64,000 nucleotides of DNA from Ottelia alismoides (GCA_037367405.1 JAZKJV010011400.1:7190501-7254500); one strand, 5' to 3'; positions 26,425-36,919 are shown, counted from the first letter of the stretch. Notes: generated by a model not told the origin, from the letters alone. A program made the numbers and translations.

Positions 26425-28740
26425 TTACTGGCTGAAGACGAACAAGCGGCTAGTGCCTGCAACCAACAGGCCATCTCGAAACAGTACCAGATTGCCGCCT
26501 TCGCCACCGCGCGTATCCAAGCGCATGCGAGCGCGAATCTGTGGGCTCGAGTCACGACTGCCAGATTGATCAGCATCAAAGACAAACACTTCACTGGCTG
26601 TAGGCCAGTAGACGCTCTGTCCATCAATGGCTCCGCGACCGTATCCGCGCGGTGAGGGTAGTGCATTGGCCACTTCACCTAAACTGCCGGCCGGAAAGGC
26701 CGCTTGGACTTTGCCTGAATTGCATTCAAGCCAATAAATGCGGTCACCAGCCACGACCAGGCTTTGACCGGCGACACCCAGCAGTTGCGTAGCGTCATCA
26801 ACCTGTTCGCCATCGGTTGACCACAACAGCTCGCCCGAGGTGATGTCCAGTGCAAAGATCTCGGGGCAGTCTTGCGGAGCGCAGATCAACTGCGTGCCTA
26901 CTACCATGCATGGCGTCAAGTCTCGATAGCGATAACGATCGGGCTTAGGATAAGCTTCTTCCGAAGCCGGCGTGCTGCGCTTGTATCTCGCTAACCAGAC
27001 GATCTGACCGGTGGCTTGATTGACACAGGCAATCGCGCCCAAGTTGGTATTGATGAAGGCCCGACCGCCGGCACTTGTTACTAATTGATGAGCGATCAAA
27101 CTGAACTGCTCGCTACCGCTGACCATGCCCGATGCCAGGACCGGCGAGCGCCATTGTATTTGGCCGGTGCGGGCATCGATCGCGATAAGACTGCGCCGCA
27201 GATTGACGTTGTCGCGCGTGGCGATACAAGCCAACAGTTGTTCGCCCGAGATAAGCGGCGCGCCTTCGAATTCACTGTTGGGAAACTCATCGGCCGGCAA
27301 ATAAACTGGAAATCCCGGTTGCATACTGCCTTGACGCTGCAAATCGAGCGCGATCAAGTAGCTGAGCGACCGGGCTTCATTGCTGGGGGCTTTGCCAAAC
27401 CAACCGGTAACCGGTGGTCCCATTCTGGCATACAGGCTGTCGCGATGGATGGTTAGGGTTCCACGCGGCGCGCCGACAAAAGGATAGCCAAACGGCAGAT
27501 AACTGGCCGCGGTCAGGCCGCTATCGAATAAGGGCAAGGCCGGTTCAGTCTTGGGCCAACTCTTGCCATCGCGCAAGTCATAGGCCATCACGCGTGTCAG
27601 TTCATGCACATAGACGCGTCCATCAGAAATGAGCGGATGATAAGGCAATAGGCTCAGCGCGTTCTCGCCTACCGGTGGCTTGCTGGCTGGATTACGATCC
27701 GATGCGCCGGTCATCCGTTCCACCTGTCGCGTCCACTTGGGCCAGCTTCCGAGCTCTCGAACCGATGATGGCTGGTCTGCCGCAACGGGATTGTCGATTG
27801 CATGGGTGCTCACATAGCCGCTGCGTAGACCATTGCCGGCAAAAGTAATGGTCGTTAATGGCCGTCTCTGTTGTTCCTGTCTTCGGCTGGTATGCAGAAT
27901 CTTGGCGGCATCGAGGGACGCGTTCAGCTGGGCTTGCGATTTTGGTGCCAGGCTTTCGCCCATTGCCTGAGCCCACTGCAAGGTATCGGTGAACTCTTGA
28001 TCGGTAGCATCCAAGGCGCTCAAGCTGGTGGCTCGATTGAGCAATTCGACCTTCAATTGATCAGCATCACCATCAAGCGTACTGGTGATCGCTTGCCAGC
28101 TCTGGTTGATCAGTTCTTTGACTTGATCACGGCCACGCAAGTGTGGCCAGGCGGCAGGCCATGGCAGTCCACCAATATTTGATGGTTGAGTTGGCCTCGC
28201 TCGCAGGGCGAGTTCCGGTACGTCCAGCACTTGCCGAGCCGCCGTAGACCAGCCGCGATCCATGTAGAGATCACAGAGCATCAATCTCGCCGGGATGCCG
28301 GCTGTGGCTAATGGGTAACGATCTAAAACGCGCTGAATCTCTGACGGATTTAAGCCGGCCGATAACAGCGCGCGTTCCGCTTGCTGCCCTTCACTACCGA
28401 GCGCCTGGTCGATGGGGACCTTGGCCACTTGCGACCAGGCATGCATGCGCTCGTGAGCCCAACGACTGATCGGAATATGCTTTTGCAGACTGAGCGTCGA
28501 GGCCTGGGCCGGTGCACCGGCTTCGATCAACCTTCCTTGCGAGTTATCAACCAGCCTCCGGAGATTGGCCAAGGCTTCCGTGAACTGCCCGGCGCTAGCC
28601 AGCTGATCTATCTGTTCCATCAGCAAGCGTTCTTGAGCCGTTGCCCCGTGGCTAGCGCTGGATAACGAGCGGTCTTGGGCCCAGCAGGTGAATCCCGCCA
28701 GCCAAGCTGCCAAAAGCCAGATGTATCCCAACCGCTTCAT
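26425..28740 (-). CDS. Exported PQQ-propeller (BamB/PQQ_2-like) protein
   Basis: 771 aa. Signal peptide 1-21 (WLLAAWLAGFTCWAQ). Residues about 30-280 are helical with TPR-like spacing. The C-terminal half has WD40/PQQ_2 blades: 'LIAIDARTGQIQWRSP', 'AIACVNQATGQIVWLARY', 'EIFALDITSGELLWST', ending in a short blade. There is no catalytic Asp/Ca site as in quinoprotein dehydrogenases that I can identify, so a scaffold or binding role is as likely as an enzyme. It is located in the periplasm or on the outer side of the membrane. It is convergent with the thioredoxin-YHS gene. Two family-A half-repeats lie just upstream of its start. Confidence 0.82.
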   Translation of the reverse strand: MKRLGYIWLLAAWLAGFTCWAQDRSLSSASHGATAQERLLMEQIDQLASAGQFTEALANLRRLVDNSQGRLIEAGAPAQASTLSLQKHIPISRWAHERMHAWSQVAKVPIDQALGSEGQQAERALLSAGLNPSEIQRVLDRYPLATAGIPARLMLCDLYMDRGWSTAARQVLDVPELALRARPTQPSNIGGLPWPAAWPHLRGRDQVKELINQSWQAITSTLDGDADQLKVELLNRATSLSALDATDQEFTDTLQWAQAMGESLAPKSQAQLNASLDAAKILHTSRRQEQQRRPLTTITFAGNGLRSGYVSTHAIDNPVAADQPSSVRELGSWPKWTRQVERMTGASDRNPASKPPVGENALSLLPYHPLISDGRVYVHELTRVMAYDLRDGKSWPKTEPALPLFDSGLTAASYLPFGYPFVGAPRGTLTIHRDSLYARMGPPVTGWFGKAPSNEARSLSYLIALDLQRQGSMQPGFPVYLPADEFPNSEFEGAPLISGEQLLACIATRDNVNLRRSLIAIDARTGQIQWRSPVLASGMVSGSEQFSLIAHQLVTSAGGRAFINTNLGAIACVNQATGQIVWLARYKRSTPASEEAYPKPDRYRYRDLTPCMVVGTQLICAPQDCPEIFALDITSGELLWSTDGEQVDDATQLLGVAGQSLVVAGDRIYWLECNSGKVQAAFPAGSLGEVANALPSPRGYGRGAIDGQSVYWPTASEVFVFDADQSGSRDSSPQIRARMRLDTRGGEGGNLVLFRDGLLVAGTSRLFVFSQ

Positions 28741-28766
28741 ACCGTGCCATCCCTATAGGATCCTCC

Positions 28767-29093
28767 GTAGCCACCGTCGCCAGAGGGTGGACGCGCTACT
28801 CCGTAGCCACCGTCGCCAGACGGTGGACGCGTGACATTCACCTTTCCTGCTCGGCGGTTGTGAAGTTGTGTGTTTTCTGAATGTCGCCTCCCCAAACGCA
28901 GAGCTTGGGGAGGTCGAAGCGAGCGCTTAAGGCGAAGATTCGGGAGGGGCATTCCGCCAGGGAGTAGTCGACCATGGCGCATTGCCCCCACCCGCAGCCT
29001 CGGCTACAGGCCTCGTCTGCGACCTCCCCCAGCTGCGCTGGGAGAGGTGACATTCAAAAAAGTCACAGCATCAATGCCTGGCAGTGGTGGCTA
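28767..29093 (+). repeat. Family A fragments and a further palindromic stretch
   Basis: Two left-type family-A hairpins occur in tandem at 28767-28792 and 28803-28827. A G/C-rich inverted stretch follows (GCCTCCCC...GGGGAGG near 28885-28915 and ACCTCCCCCAGC...GGGAGAGGT near 29020-29050). At 29079-29093 the right arm TGGCAGTGGTGGCTA is followed by CG, exactly the intron junction sequence, but without its left pairing arm. No intron is present. Confidence 0.65.
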
Positions 29094-29108
29094 CGACTAT
29101 TCGGATCC

Positions 29109-30515
29109 TTAGCTCAGGATACCATGCACGATATTGCCATGCACGTCGGTCAGTCGATAATCGCGGCCTTGAACGCGATAGGTCAAACGCAGGTGATCCA
29201 GGCCCAGCAGGTGGAGGATCGTAGCGTTCAGGTCATGCACATGCACTGGATCGACCACGGCGTTGAATCCCAGATCGTCGGTGGCACCGTGCACATGGCC
29301 GCCTTTGACACCGCCTCCGGCCATCCACAAGCTGAAGCTGCGATTATGGTGGTCGCGGCCATCGTTGCCGCCTTGTACCATCGGTGTGCGACCGAATTCA
29401 CCACCCCAGATGACTAGCGTCTCATTGAGCAGCCCACGGGCCTTTAAATCTTTGACCAACGCAGCGCTGGCACGGTCGGTATCGCCAGCGTTCTTCTTGA
29501 CATCGGCGGTCAGGTTACCGTGCTGATCCCAGGCTTCGTGGAACAACTGCACAAACCGCACGCCGCGTTCGATCAAGCGACGAGCCAAAAGGCAGTTTCG
29601 CGCAAAGCTAGACTCCTTCGGGTCCTTGATGCCATACATCTCCAAGATGGTCGATGGTTCGCTAGCCAGGTTCATGAGTTCCGGTGCGCTCATCTGCAGG
29701 CGATAGGCCATCTCGTAACTCTCGATACGAGCCGATGTTTGCGGGTCGTTATTGGTGGCCAGGTTCAGAGCGTTTAACTGGCTGAGCGTATCGAGCGAAT
29801 CTCGTTGGGCCTGGTTGTCGACACCCTTCGGGTTGGACAAGTACAACACGGGATCGCCGGCGTTGCGGAAGGGAATGCCACCGTACATGGTCGGCAAGAA
29901 GCCACAGCCGTAATTGCTGGCTCCGCCACTGGTGCCCTTAGCACTCGTAAGCACAACGAATCCAGGCAGATCCTCGCTTTCGCTGCCCAAGCCGAACAAT
30001 GTCCAAGCGCCGATGCCTGGTCGACCAAACTGCTGCGAGCCAGTGTTCATCATGATCTGGGCGGGTGCGTGATTGACCGCATCGGTCTGCAGCGAACGGA
30101 TCAAACAGATATCGTCAGCGATCGACCCAATCTCAGGCAACACTTCGCTCATCTCCATGCCGCATTTGCCATAGGGCACAAACTTGAACTTGGGCCCTAG
30201 CAGAGCGGAGTTGGGTTTGATGAACGCTGCTCGATAACCCGACAATAACTCGGCCGGTGGCAACTGGCCATTGCGTTTGGTCAGCTCGGGTTTGTGATCG
30301 AACAGTTCCAAGTGGCTGGGCGCACCAGCCTGGAACATGTAAATCACTTGCTTGGCTTTGGCGGGGTAGTGAGGCTCTTTCGGAGCCAGCGGACGTCGCG
30401 CTGCATCAGGAGCTGACCACGCTTGGCGCGCTAGCAGACTGGTCGCTGCCATAGCGCCGAGGTTGATGCCACAATCTTTCAGGAAGTAGCGTCGCTTGAT
30501 TTCTTGAGGATGCAT
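29109..30515 (-). CDS. DUF1501 family protein (Tat-exported), copy 2
   Basis: 468 aa. Twin-arginine leader KRRYFLKDCGINLGAMAATS. The DUF1501 body has 'YMFQAGAPSHLELFDHKPEL' near the start and 'LVIWGGEFGRTPMVQGGNDG' and 'GRDHHNRSFSLWMAGGGVKG' near the end, the positions of the phosphatase-like metal ligands. It follows the PSD1/cytochrome-c gene on the same strand with 120 nt between them, a gap that carries a complete family-A repeat. PSD1 + DUF1501 pairs are a hallmark of Planctomycetes; the pair is thought to act in the envelope, but the reaction is unknown. Its 3' end lies 15 nt from an empty intron-type junction (29093/29094). Confidence 0.9.
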   Translation of the reverse strand: MHPQEIKRRYFLKDCGINLGAMAATSLLARQAWSAPDAARRPLAPKEPHYPAKAKQVIYMFQAGAPSHLELFDHKPELTKRNGQLPPAELLSGYRAAFIKPNSALLGPKFKFVPYGKCGMEMSEVLPEIGSIADDICLIRSLQTDAVNHAPAQIMMNTGSQQFGRPGIGAWTLFGLGSESEDLPGFVVLTSAKGTSGGASNYGCGFLPTMYGGIPFRNAGDPVLYLSNPKGVDNQAQRDSLDTLSQLNALNLATNNDPQTSARIESYEMAYRLQMSAPELMNLASEPSTILEMYGIKDPKESSFARNCLLARRLIERGVRFVQLFHEAWDQHGNLTADVKKNAGDTDRASAALVKDLKARGLLNETLVIWGGEFGRTPMVQGGNDGRDHHNRSFSLWMAGGGVKGGHVHGATDDLGFNAVVDPVHVHDLNATILHLLGLDHLRLTYRVQGRDYRLTDVHGNIVHGILS

Positions 30516-30541
30516 AATAAAAGTTACTCTTTCCCTTATTC

Positions 30542-30610
30542 GTAGCCACCACTGCCAAGTGGTGGAATGTTTAGTGTTTCGCGGTCCACCATCTGGCGAC
30601 GGTGTCTACG
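30542..30610 (+). repeat. Family A repeat inside the PSD1-DUF1501 operon
   Basis: The left hairpin is CCACCACT-GCCA-AGTGGTGG (8-bp stem). The right half is CCACCATCTGGCGACGGTGT ending in CTAC. It separates the two genes of the operon and could act as a transcript-stabilising or attenuating hairpin. Confidence 0.75.
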
Positions 30611-30635
30611 AAGGGGGCTAAGTGGCTTTAATTCA

Positions 30636-33600
30636 CTAGTTCTTGGTAATGGTCTCGTCCAAATTCAACAGCACGCGCGAGGTCAAGACCCAAGCGGCTG
30701 CGTCTTGCGGTGTGGTGCCTGGGGGCAAGTCGGGTAGCTTGGCGGGGTCGCCGGTGACAATCTCGCGTGGATTGAGCCAGCCATCGGCCAGGCGGGCGCG
30801 ATGCCGCACTAGCAGCTTAGCGACTTCCTCTTGCTCTTGCGCAGTGGCTGGTCGACCGGTGCACAGACGGTACGCATAGTTAGTACGTTCTTCTTCTGTC
30901 GTCCCGCCTTCGCGCAGTATGCGCAGGCCCAATGCTTGGGCGCATTCGAAGAACAGCGTCTCATTCAAACCGGTCAAGGCCGCCAGCGGCGTATTGGAGC
31001 GTACGCGGCGCGCACAAGAAAAGTCGCCGTTGGGACCATCGAAATTGGACATTACAGGATCGGGCATCGAGCGCTTGCGAAAACCATACAAGGTTCGGCG
31101 ATAGCGCTCAGGACCGGTCGCAGGTGTCCAGTAACTCGGATAGACGTAGTTGTAATCGAGCACATTTTGAGGCACTGGTGGAATCACGCTGGGGCCACCC
31201 AGTTTATGAGTGATCAACCCGGCCACGCTCATGGCAATGTCTCGCACGACTTCGGCATCGGCGCGAAAACGCGGACCACGCGCTAGCAGACGATTGCGTG
31301 GATCGACTTCTTGCAAATGCGGTGTCACCACTGCGCTTTGCTGGTAGGTGTGACTCATGGCGATACGTTTGATCAGCCGTTTGTGGCTCCAGGAGTTCTC
31401 CATAAAGTCCACCGCCAGCCAATCGAGCAATTCGCGGTGTTCTGGATTGGGTGCGCGCGTGCCAAAGTCGTCGACGGTTTCGACCAGGCCTTCCCCAAAC
31501 ATGATCTGCCAAACGCGATTGACAGCCACGCGGGCCGCCAGAGGTGATCGTTTGTCGACTAACCACATGGCCAGTCCCAAACGATTTTTGGGCCAGCTAT
31601 CATCCCACCCATGGAAGCTAGCGGGCACGTGCGGTTGGACTTCGTGTTGAGGCTGGTCCCAGTTACCACGATCCAGGAGATGAGTTGGACGTTGGAACCG
31701 ACCGCTACGCTGAGCGATGTGGAGCACAGACGTGTAGCCCGAGGGCATCTTGGACCACTGGCCTGCAATAGCGCTAGCCATTTCTTTCAACTCGTCTCGA
31801 CTGGCGATCCAAGCGCTATACAGTCGGCGAAGAGTTGTGGGGTTTTCGCTATCGCACAGTTCGCCAGCCAACAACACCGGTGGAGCTTGGGGCGTGGCTG
31901 CTTGAGTCAAGCTGAAGCGTACGCAACCTGCCATGCTGCCCATGCGCATAGCCACTTTCATTTCGGTGCCCGGGGCAACTTCCAAGGGCTTTTCGAATTG
32001 GACTACGGCCACACTACTGCTGTTGCGTAGACCTCCACCACGATCGGCTTGCCACGAGGTGTCGTCGCTGCCGTCGATCAGAAAGGAAACCGGGCCAGTT
32101 TTCTTTTTGCCTTCCTTATCGGCTTGTTCGGCTTCTGAGAAATCGGCCGTAGCTCCGACCAGCTTTTGCTTCTGCCACTCGGCTTGGCCAGGGGATTTGG
32201 TAAAAACCTCTAACTCGTGAATGGTCCAAGTGCCTGTCTTGCTGCGGCCCGGGCCACGGAATGGTAAATCTCCGTGAGTAAGCACTTCCAGTCTCAAGCC
32301 GGTTGCGCCCGCCAATTGAGGTGCACCGATCATGTAAACATCTGAGCTGCTGTGGCCAAGCATGGTGATCGCATCATCAACAATATGCGCGGGGTGATTC
32401 AGTCCGCTGATACTGCCCATGTCGGAGAAGTGAATTGATTGCCAAGTGCCTTGACGCTGCTGCATATCACTCAGCCAGGCTTGATAGGCCTGATCGGCAT
32501 CGGGCAGTTTCGTTTTGGCCGCAGCAATTTGTTGATCGATCTCTTGGTGGGCTTCATCTAACAAGCGTCGTTGATCGTCGTTGTAGATCCAGGACTGAGC
32601 TTCGTAGGTGTCGTTCAGAAAGGCGAACAGACCGTAGTACTCGGTCTGAGTAATCGGATCAAACTTGTGCGAGTGGCACTGGGCGCACTGGGTCGATAAA
32701 CCCATGACGCCTTTGCCAATACAATCCATGCGGTCGAACATCTCGACCATGCGAAACTGTTCGGCGACGATCGCACCTTCTTCATTGAGCATGCTATTGC
32801 GCAAAAAACCAGTGGCGATCAATTGGGATTGAGTGGGCTGTGGCAAGAGATCGCCGGCGATCTGTTCAATGATAAAGCGATCGTAGGGCATGTCTTGATT
32901 GAAAGCCTGAACAACCCAATCACGCCAGATCCACTGATCGCGCTGCAAGTCTTTCTCGTAGCCGTTGGTATCGGAGTAACGCGCAACGTCCAGCCAATGC
33001 CGGGCCCACTTCTCACCAAACCGGGGACTGTCCAGCAGCTTGTCGATCGTGGCTGCGTGTCCGACCCGCGCATACTCGTCGATCTCGGCGGGCGTGGGTG
33101 GCAAACCGATCAGGTCGAGGTACAGTCGGCGACACAGCACATGTGCGGGTGCCGCTGGAGATGGAGTGAGCTGTTGGGCTTTCAGTCCGGCTCGAACCCA
33201 TGCATCGATCGGCTGGTCGGTGCCGGTATCAGGCAGGGGTAACTTCTGCGGAGTTTGAAAGGCCCAGTGCTTGGAGAATTCGGCGCCCTGATCGATCCAC
33301 TGGGCAAGTAGCTGTTTCTCACGCTCGGTCAGCGGCTTGCCTTCTTTGGGAGGAGGCATAACGACGTCGGGGTCACCGGAGTGAATACGGCTGACCAGCA
33401 GGCTTTCGGCTGATTTGCCTGGAGAGAAGGCAGGGCCAGAATCGCCGCCCTTGAGTGCGGAAACTGCGTCATCAAGACGCAGTCCTCCGTGCCGCGTTTT
33501 GTCGTCGGCACCATGACAGTGCCAGCACTTCTCGGCCAGGATCGGCTGAATATCACGCTGGAAGTCGACCGTTTGTGACCAGGCCGCCGGTCCAATCAGG

Positions 33601-33650
33601 AGCAAGCTGCCAGCAATTACGGCTTCCAGCCGGTGTTTGATGTAGGACAT
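30636..33650 (-). CDS. PSD1 / planctomycete cytochrome c protein (DUF1549-DUF1553), copy 1
   Basis: 1004 aa. Signal peptide 1-25. PSCyt1 module with a heme c motif CWHCH (42-46). DUF1549 (PSCyt2) follows ('LCRRLYLDLIGLPPTPAEID'), with a second heme-type motif CAQCH in 'CAQCHSHKFDPITQTEYYGL' near residue 320. The central region (about 400-620) contains a discoidin/concanavalin-like stretch ('WTIHELEVF'). DUF1553 (PSD1) begins near 690 ('AVNRVWQIMFGEGLVETVDD'). The family is planctomycete-specific and presumed to be a c-type cytochrome-bearing envelope protein working with DUF1501; electron donor and substrate are unknown. First gene of a two-gene operon. Confidence 0.92.
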   Translation of the reverse strand: MSYIKHRLEAVIAGSLLLIGPAAWSQTVDFQRDIQPILAEKCWHCHGADDKTRHGGLRLDDAVSALKGGDSGPAFSPGKSAESLLVSRIHSGDPDVVMPPPKEGKPLTEREKQLLAQWIDQGAEFSKHWAFQTPQKLPLPDTGTDQPIDAWVRAGLKAQQLTPSPAAPAHVLCRRLYLDLIGLPPTPAEIDEYARVGHAATIDKLLDSPRFGEKWARHWLDVARYSDTNGYEKDLQRDQWIWRDWVVQAFNQDMPYDRFIIEQIAGDLLPQPTQSQLIATGFLRNSMLNEEGAIVAEQFRMVEMFDRMDCIGKGVMGLSTQCAQCHSHKFDPITQTEYYGLFAFLNDTYEAQSWIYNDDQRRLLDEAHQEIDQQIAAAKTKLPDADQAYQAWLSDMQQRQGTWQSIHFSDMGSISGLNHPAHIVDDAITMLGHSSSDVYMIGAPQLAGATGLRLEVLTHGDLPFRGPGRSKTGTWTIHELEVFTKSPGQAEWQKQKLVGATADFSEAEQADKEGKKKTGPVSFLIDGSDDTSWQADRGGGLRNSSSVAVVQFEKPLEVAPGTEMKVAMRMGSMAGCVRFSLTQAATPQAPPVLLAGELCDSENPTTLRRLYSAWIASRDELKEMASAIAGQWSKMPSGYTSVLHIAQRSGRFQRPTHLLDRGNWDQPQHEVQPHVPASFHGWDDSWPKNRLGLAMWLVDKRSPLAARVAVNRVWQIMFGEGLVETVDDFGTRAPNPEHRELLDWLAVDFMENSWSHKRLIKRIAMSHTYQQSAVVTPHLQEVDPRNRLLARGPRFRADAEVVRDIAMSVAGLITHKLGGPSVIPPVPQNVLDYNYVYPSYWTPATGPERYRRTLYGFRKRSMPDPVMSNFDGPNGDFSCARRVRSNTPLAALTGLNETLFFECAQALGLRILREGGTTEEERTNYAYRLCTGRPATAQEQEEVAKLLVRHRARLADGWLNPREIVTGDPAKLPDLPPGTTPQDAAAWVLTSRVLLNLDETITKN

Positions 33651-33757
33651 CGCTCGAGTACACCATCAATAGTCGGAGGGGAAGTTTGGGTGGGAACCCT
33701 ATTATAACCACAGACCGACGTTGAGAAGGCGCGGTAATGGGAAGGCGACGCTCCCAA

Positions 33758-33985
33758 GGGAGGGCGAAGCTCCTGCTGAGCCTTCGTTCTACCCCCCGCG
33801 CAAGATTCATTGGCATTAAGGCACTGCAAAACAATAAACTACCGAACTGACATTCTCGTGCCTAAGGCCCCTCACCCTCTCCGCCTACGGACGCTTGTCC
33901 GCGCTCTGCCAATGATTCGAACCTAAATTCCAAAGGGACGGAAACCTCGCCCGGTTACTCATGGCTCGGGTGGAACCTCGCCTCC
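33758..33985 (+). repeat. Family C element interrupted by a family D derivative
   Basis: Left end GGGAGGGCGAAGCTCCTGCT at 33758; right end GGCTCGGGTGGAACCTCGCC ending near 33985. Between them, directly after GATTCATTGGCATTA, is a 45-bp family-D derivative (33819-33863) with AGGCAC/GTGCCT ends. Outside it, family-C sequence resumes. The rest of the 33651-34291 gap shows nothing I can name. Confidence 0.65.
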
Positions 33986-34291
33986 CTGCGTTTGGGAAAG
34001 ATGACACGCTACATACCGAGCTCACAAACAGTGGGAGCCCGGCTTGCCTCAAGCGTGGGGGCGTTTCGGTGTGAAGATACGTGGGTTCGAGGGTTCTTGC
34101 GTCTGAGGTCAGACGGTCTACTAGAGCCGCAAAGTTTGCCGAGCTTCGCTGCGTGGAATAGCAGCATGGCGAGAAAACACCAAACACATGTGCTTGCATT
34201 CTGGGGCAGGTTGGATTGTGCCGATAGTAGCAGGGCGCGGCTTTTCGAAGCCACGCGTTTTACGCTCAAGGGGCATACCGGGGGTTGAGGC

Positions 34292-36919
34292 ATGTACAGC
34301 GATAGAAGCTACCGCGGCTGGATCGTGACTTTTACGGTGGCTGGCATCGTAACCTACTTTGTTCTGGCCGTTGAGAAGGACTACCGAAGCTCCAGCAAAA
34401 CTGCCAAAACCAACCATAACCAAAACAGGGTCATGGGGGGTATCTGGGTGGGGAACGATCCCGATCTGGCCCTGGCCGCTCAGGACAAACCAGCGCCCAT
34501 AGCGCCGGCCGATGCCGCCGATCAGCGGTCTTATCTGGCCAACAATGAAACCACACACCTGCTCAGCGCGCCGCCTGAGCCGGTTGCCTCCGTCGTCTTG
34601 CATGCACCAACCGCCATTCCCGATATGGTCGCTTTGACACTGACCGATGCCAAGGAGAATGACAAGCTGATCAATGCGATGGATCGAGCCTTTGATGCTC
34701 CTATTCGCGAAGTCTCCGCGCAGAAGGCGACACCCGAGACCACTGAGACCACTATCGATAGTAGCCGCTTGGACGCCTTGACACCGACCAGCCTGGCAAC
34801 CGGCATTATGGCTGCTCCAACGTCACTGCTGCGCGACCTGGCCAAACTTCGCACAGCTTCGACACCCATGCAATCGATCGCTTATGTTTCGGTTTCACCG
34901 ATGAAAGCGGTCCAGGAGTGGAGCAATGAAGTCGAAGCTCGCGTTCGCCAGATTGTTTACACCGATGGACTATTGCATGCAGACACGCCAGCCAACCTGG
35001 ATGCCTTGCTGGCCCTGACTGCCCAGGCTCACAACATTGCCAGTCGCTTGGAAGGCCACGATCATGCGACGAAACTGGGCGGCATCGCCTATGCGACCGA
35101 GCGTCGAGCCCGCATTTGGCAGGCTGTGTCGCTGTGTTTGCAGAACGGCAACGTCCAAAACGAAGGCTTTTCCGTTGATCAACAGGCCCGCGAGCAACTG
35201 AAGACATTGGCCCTGAAGATCAAGCAAGACATAGAGAGCAAAGGCGATGGCAGTGGCTGGATCAAATTCCTGCAACTGAACGAAATGATCGACTGGTGCA
35301 ATGATCCCAACGGCAACTGGCAGAATGGCAACGAACTCGCCACTACGATTCTGACTCGGCTGAACTGGGAACGTCTATCAGCCGCCCAGCGCAAGTTCCT
35401 GGCTGCGCCCGCCTTTGCTCAGCTCAGCAGCCAGCTAGCCCCTTGGGCGACTCAGCCGGTTGATTTCCGTCAACTCATGACCGACTTGGAGCAGTTGGAA
35501 GAAGATCCAATCAATCGTTGCCGCACTTCGCTGGCTCACACCGTCCAGACGCTGCGCGTTTCAGCTCAACCGGCTCAGCGTAATCTGGCCGCAACCATCA
35601 ACGATCATTATCGCAACGCCAACATTCGTCTGGCCGTATCGAGCAAGTTGCTGCAAAAGATGATGCCTACCGACTCCTTTGAAGCGCGTCCCGTCCGTCA
35701 GCGCATCCTGGGTGCCGACACCAGCGGCAGCAGTCATGTCCACACGAATCTAAATGTCCGCTTGATTCCTGATCCAACTGCCTGGCATATGGAACTGGGA
35801 GTCGAAGGCGACATGGAGAGCGATACACGTAGCAGCAAAGGTCCCGCAGCCTTCTATCAGACCTCGGTGGCCAAGATCAGCAGCTCGCGCACTTTGCGCA
35901 TGGATCCAATGGGCATCAAAGTTACGGCTGATCCGACCAGTGTGGATACACGTCAATACCTGAATGCAATGAGTACCGATCTGGATCGTCTACCGGTTGT
36001 CGGTGACTTCTTCCGAGTGATGGTGCGCGAACAGTTTGAACAACAACGCGGCTTGGCCCAGCGAATCACGCGTCGCATCATCGCAGAAGAGACCGATCAG
36101 GAGCTAGATAAACAGCTCAAGCAGAAATTGAATACGGCGGAATCGCAACTTCAGCATACATTTATCGGTCCGTTGGAACGGCTGGGTCTCAGCCCGATCG
36201 TGGTGGCGATGAACACTACCGAAGAACGGTTGACCATTCGCTATCGATTGGCCAGCGACGGGCAGATGGCGGCCCATACGGCTCGTATACGTGCTCCGGG
36301 CGATTCCTTGGTGAGCATGCAGATTCACCAATCGGCCATCAACAATGCGCTCACGCAACTGAACCTTTCGGAAAAGACCTGGACGTTGCCCGAACTGTGC
36401 GACAAACTGGCCGATGCTTTCGACCAATCGCCCTGGGAGTTGCCAGAAGATGCCCCGCGTGATGTAAGCGTTCGCTTTGCTCCCACGCGGCCAATCACCG
36501 TCGAGCTGAAAGATGGCAAGTTGGAATTGACCATGCGGATTGCGGAGCTGAATCATCCCGAACGCAACTTATCGTTTGATCGCTTCATTATCCGGGTCAG
36601 TTATGTGCCCGTGGCCGACGGCATGCGCGCCTCGCTGGTGCGTGATGGAGTGGTCAGCGTCGATGGTCCACGATTGAGCATGTCACAGAAGGTGCCACTG
36701 CGCGGCATCTTTGGTACCGTCTTCGCACCTCAATCGACTCTGAACCTGATTCACAGCCAATGGGTCAACGATCCACGCGCTCAAGGCCTGTCAGTGTCGC
36801 AAGTTGAAGTGCGCGACGGCTGGTTGTCGGTGGCCGTTTCGGAAGAACAGTCACCCCATGCCGCCAAGACCACAGCCGATGCCAAAGCACTGCAAACAGG
36901 ATTCGGCAGCGAAGGTTGA
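34292..36919 (+). CDS. Large membrane-anchored protein of unknown function
   Basis: 875 aa. One N-terminal helix (about 9-27, 'WIVTFTVAGIVTYFVLAV') anchors an otherwise soluble, probably periplasmic protein. After a low-complexity region to about 185, residues 190-420 are helical, and about 425-860 are a mixed domain with repeated beta-strand patterns ('LNVRLIPDPTAWHMELGVEG', 'LTIRYRLASDGQMAAHTARI', 'LELTMRIAELNHPE'). A coiled-coil-like Gln/Glu/Arg segment lies at about 575-620. I recognise no domain. The ATG at 34292 follows GGTTGAGGC. It is monocistronic, with family-E palindromes after the stop. The arrangement of long beta strands recalls lipid- or polymer-binding domains, which is only a suggestion. 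Confidence 0.7.
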   Translation: MYSDRSYRGWIVTFTVAGIVTYFVLAVEKDYRSSSKTAKTNHNQNRVMGGIWVGNDPDLALAAQDKPAPIAPADAADQRSYLANNETTHLLSAPPEPVASVVLHAPTAIPDMVALTLTDAKENDKLINAMDRAFDAPIREVSAQKATPETTETTIDSSRLDALTPTSLATGIMAAPTSLLRDLAKLRTASTPMQSIAYVSVSPMKAVQEWSNEVEARVRQIVYTDGLLHADTPANLDALLALTAQAHNIASRLEGHDHATKLGGIAYATERRARIWQAVSLCLQNGNVQNEGFSVDQQAREQLKTLALKIKQDIESKGDGSGWIKFLQLNEMIDWCNDPNGNWQNGNELATTILTRLNWERLSAAQRKFLAAPAFAQLSSQLAPWATQPVDFRQLMTDLEQLEEDPINRCRTSLAHTVQTLRVSAQPAQRNLAATINDHYRNANIRLAVSSKLLQKMMPTDSFEARPVRQRILGADTSGSSHVHTNLNVRLIPDPTAWHMELGVEGDMESDTRSSKGPAAFYQTSVAKISSSRTLRMDPMGIKVTADPTSVDTRQYLNAMSTDLDRLPVVGDFFRVMVREQFEQQRGLAQRITRRIIAEETDQELDKQLKQKLNTAESQLQHTFIGPLERLGLSPIVVAMNTTEERLTIRYRLASDGQMAAHTARIRAPGDSLVSMQIHQSAINNALTQLNLSEKTWTLPELCDKLADAFDQSPWELPEDAPRDVSVRFAPTRPITVELKDGKLELTMRIAELNHPERNLSFDRFIIRVSYVPVADGMRASLVRDGVVSVDGPRLSMSQKVPLRGIFGTVFAPQSTLNLIHSQWVNDPRAQGLSVSQVEVRDGWLSVAVSEEQSPHAAKTTADAKALQTGFGSEG

